NCBI GenBank assembly: GCA_023443925.1
Contig: JAEZSL010000297.1
Location: 14,768-78,767, forward strand
Reading direction: 5' to 3'
From: Bacillota bacterium
Lineage (GTDB): Bacteria > Bacillota_A > Clostridia > Lachnospirales > Lachnospiraceae
Length of the DNA: 64,000 nucleotides
A model generated the notes under the pieces. It ran no database searches. It was given only the letters and a program-made list of their open reading frames with translations, and was not told the origin of the DNA. Both the position numbers and the translations under genes were made by a program. Shown piece after piece: positions 62,685 through 64,000 of this stretch. Within the stretch, counting starts at the first letter, position 1. Each line of letters starts with the position of its first letter.

Positions 62685-62891
62685 TTGGTAATACTTTCAA
62701 TTTCTAATAATGCAATAATTGTATCAGAGTTGAGAAGGTATGTATGAATTCGACAATGCGATAAATGCCGTCCGCAATTTAATTTAGCGGTTATAACTAT
62801 TAATTTATAAATAAAGTAACATTATTTGACATATTGAAGAGAAATAAGTGCTGATAAAATGTTTTTTGTGTGAAATTTGCACATTTAATAG
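62685..62891. other. intergenic region before EIIA attenuator
   Basis: It is AT-rich and holds only a TTCGACA heptamer (62749-62755) that could be a Spo0A-like box. No gene was seen. Confidence 0.35.
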
Positions 62892-63011
62892 TTGACAGAA
62901 TAAAAGTATTGAGTTATAATTTTGTTAGATTGAGGAATGTTACTTGAGTAAATGCTCCGAGGCATCACCTACATCACCTGTTAATGGTGAAGGTGCCTTG
63001 GGGTTTTTTTT
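62892..63011 (+). promoter_or_regulatory. promoter, RAT-like antiterminator element and terminator of EIIA gene
   Basis: Perfect promoter TTGACA (62892-62897), 17-bp spacer, TATAAT (62915-62920). The transcript begins with GGAATGTTACTTGAGTAAAT.. (62934 on), a hairpin like the ribonucleic antiterminator of BglG/LicT targets. Its 3' bases overlap the 5' arm CCGAGGCATC (62957-62966) of a terminator that pairs with GGTGCCTTGG (62992-63001) and ends in T8 (63004-63011). The two folds exclude each other, so an antiterminator protein would switch the gene on. The gene two steps downstream encodes such a protein. Confidence 0.75.
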
Positions 63012-63034
63012 GTCTGTTTATAAGGAGTAAAGAG

Positions 63035-63511
63035 ATGTTTAAGTTATTTAATCATAAAATTGAGTTATACTCTCCAATTGATGGAGAAGTTATAGATCTT
63101 GAATTAGTTCCGGATAAAGTGTTTGCGCAGAAGCTGATGGGGGATGGCATTGGGTTAATAAATAACTCAAATAAAGTCTATGCCCCCTGTGATGCCACAG
63201 TAACTATGGTACCGTATACGAAACATGCCGTTGGTCTGGTAACTAAGAATGGAGCAGAAATTTTGATTCATGTTGGATTGGATACGGTCAACTTAAATGG
63301 CGAAGGAATGGAAATACATGTTAAAGAGGGAGACAAAGTCAGAAAAAATGACTTGCTTATTTCTTATGATCAAGATTTCATGAAAGCTAGGAATATCAAC
63401 CTGATTACACCGATGGTTATTACAAATTCGAGTGAATATAAAGTTGATATCACGGTATGTAATACAGCTATTGATAGAAATACTAAGGTGGCAGAAATTA
63501 ATAAACAGTAA
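63035..63511 (+). CDS. PTS glucose-type EIIA protein
   Basis: ATG 63035 follows AAGGAG; the earlier in-frame ATG lies inside the terminator. The 158-residue EIIA(Glc) homologue has YSPIDGEVIDLELVPDKVF, VYAPCDATVTMVPYTKHAVGLV (His64) and EILIHVGLDTVNLNGEG (phosphorylated His79). It resembles the EIIA at 32.7 kb but is a distinct paralogue. As a free EIIA it can serve EIIBC permeases lacking a IIA domain. Expression depends on the RAT/terminator switch upstream. Confidence 0.92.
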   Translation: MFKLFNHKIELYSPIDGEVIDLELVPDKVFAQKLMGDGIGLINNSNKVYAPCDATVTMVPYTKHAVGLVTKNGAEILIHVGLDTVNLNGEGMEIHVKEGDKVRKNDLLISYDQDFMKARNINLITPMVITNSSEYKVDITVCNTAIDRNTKVAEINKQ

Positions 63512-63532
63512 TCAAAAGGCAGGTGAGAACTT

Positions 63533-63877
63533 ATGAAGGCAATTAAAAGGTTTAACAATAACATTGTTCTGTGCATCGATAACAATGGACATAAGCTTCT
63601 TGCTTTTGGCAAAGGGCTTGGTTTTCATCAATTACCATATGAGGTTGCTTTGTCAGAAATTGAGAAAACCTATTACGATGTAAGCCCATCAATATTGGCA
63701 GTAATAAGTGATCTACCCGAAGAAATGATTGAAGTAGCAACAAAAATTGTAGACTATGCAAATGCCGTTATTGATGAATCAATTAGTTCCAGCATTGTTT
63801 TTACACTGGCAGATCATATTAATTTTGCGTGTAAAAGAAACAAGGAGAACATGAACATCAAGCTGCCTATTATATGA
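63533..63877 (+). pseudogene. LicT/BglG-type antiterminator truncated in PRD1
   Basis: AGGTGAG lies before ATG 63533. Residues 1-56 are a complete CAT RNA-binding domain (IKRFNNNIVLCIDNNGHKLLAFGKGLGF). Residues 65-114 begin PRD1 (EEMIEVATKIVDYANAVIDE, then VFTLADHINFACKRNKENMN), and the frame stops at IKLPII where family members continue for another ~165 residues. PRD2 is absent. The following sequence looks like the end of a mobile element, so insertion probably cut the gene. The remaining peptide could bind RNA without PTS control. Listed as broken; the missing part may lie beyond the window. Confidence 0.8.
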
Positions 63878-63971
63878 TGTTGGGGTCGAATAGCCCCTCT
63901 TAGCACCTTGAAAACTACACACATTTTTTTAATTTCTGGTATAATAGCGTTATCAGAAAGGTGGTACTTAT

Positions 63972-64000
63972 ATGTCATTCCATACGAACAGTTCACAGCA
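63972..64000 (+). mobile_element. start of probable transposase gene (3'-partial)
   Basis: An extended -10 (TGGTATAAT, 63938-63945), AAAGGTGG and ATG 63972 start MSFHTNSSQ, which resembles the beginning of IS1182-type transposases (MxFHxNxSQQ). GGGGTCGAATAGCCCC (63881-63896) is a hairpin near the expected element end, directly after the truncated antiterminator. Only nine codons are visible, so the assignment is tentative. Confidence 0.35.

Overview
The window looks like chromosome of a low-GC, anaerobic, saccharolytic Firmicute, most likely a Lachnospiraceae / Clostridium cluster XIVa relative. Supporting signs are strong AGGAGG ribosome sites, TTGACA/TATAAT promoters, many ABC and PTS sugar systems with intracellular glycosidases, PRD and BglG-type PTS regulators, and tet-like and efflux genes each paired with a one-component regulator. 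I saw no rRNA, tRNA or CRISPR array.

Layout. 0-2.4 kb: the 3' part of an Old-Yellow-Enzyme-type flavoprotein fused to an acetoacetate decarboxylase domain, then a short-chain dehydrogenase. 2.4-13 kb is an accessory zone: MarR, MarR-MFS efflux, a secreted alpha/beta hydrolase, TetR with a Cys-rich protein and a membrane-anchored S41 peptidase, a second TetR, an amidohydrolase, and decayed AraC and MerR regulators. 13-24 kb is a beta-galactoside locus: LacI repressor, CUT1 ABC importer (two permeases and a lipoprotein), GH35 and GH2 beta-galactosidases and an AraC regulator. A GAAACC/GGTTTC operator occurs at three of its promoters. 24-31 kb: a MarR gene that looks leaderless with three copies of its likely operator, a TPR-rifampin ADP-ribosyltransferase fusion, a BBE-type flavoprotein, a SagB-type nitroreductase, an AraC regulator and a GyrI-like protein.

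31-39 kb: M18 aminopeptidase and a divergent PTS cluster (RidA, EIIBC, aminotransferase and EIIA on minus; GH1 6-phospho-beta-glucosidase on plus). A YheO/DauR-type regulator lies next to it, and near-identical TAAAATATATTTCA sites occur at all its promoters. 39-45 kb: class V aminotransferase, TetR/DinB with a divergent extended SDR, and a two-component system. 45-47.5 kb: a Tet(M)-like ribosomal protection GTPase behind a 22-codon leader peptide and two terminator hairpins, which looks like ribosome-mediated attenuation. 47.5-57.3 kb: a PrpR_N/AAA/Fis regulator divergent from an acid-sugar operon (DUF1537 kinase, sialidase-fold protein, Fe-ADH, DapA-like aldolase, PdxA, SLC13-like permease), then a VOC protein. 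57.5-62.7 kb: PRD/EIIB/EIIA activator, ptsH, ptsI and a soluble chemotaxis signalling protein; a 34-bp inverted repeat lies at the same distance from the -35 boxes of the activator gene and of ptsHI. 62.9-64 kb: a glucose-type EIIA behind an antiterminator-type leader, then a LicT/BglG-like antiterminator cut off inside PRD1, probably by a mobile element that begins at the window edge.

The theme is carbohydrate uptake under several regulatory architectures that can be read from the DNA, mixed with drug-response modules in various stages of decay.
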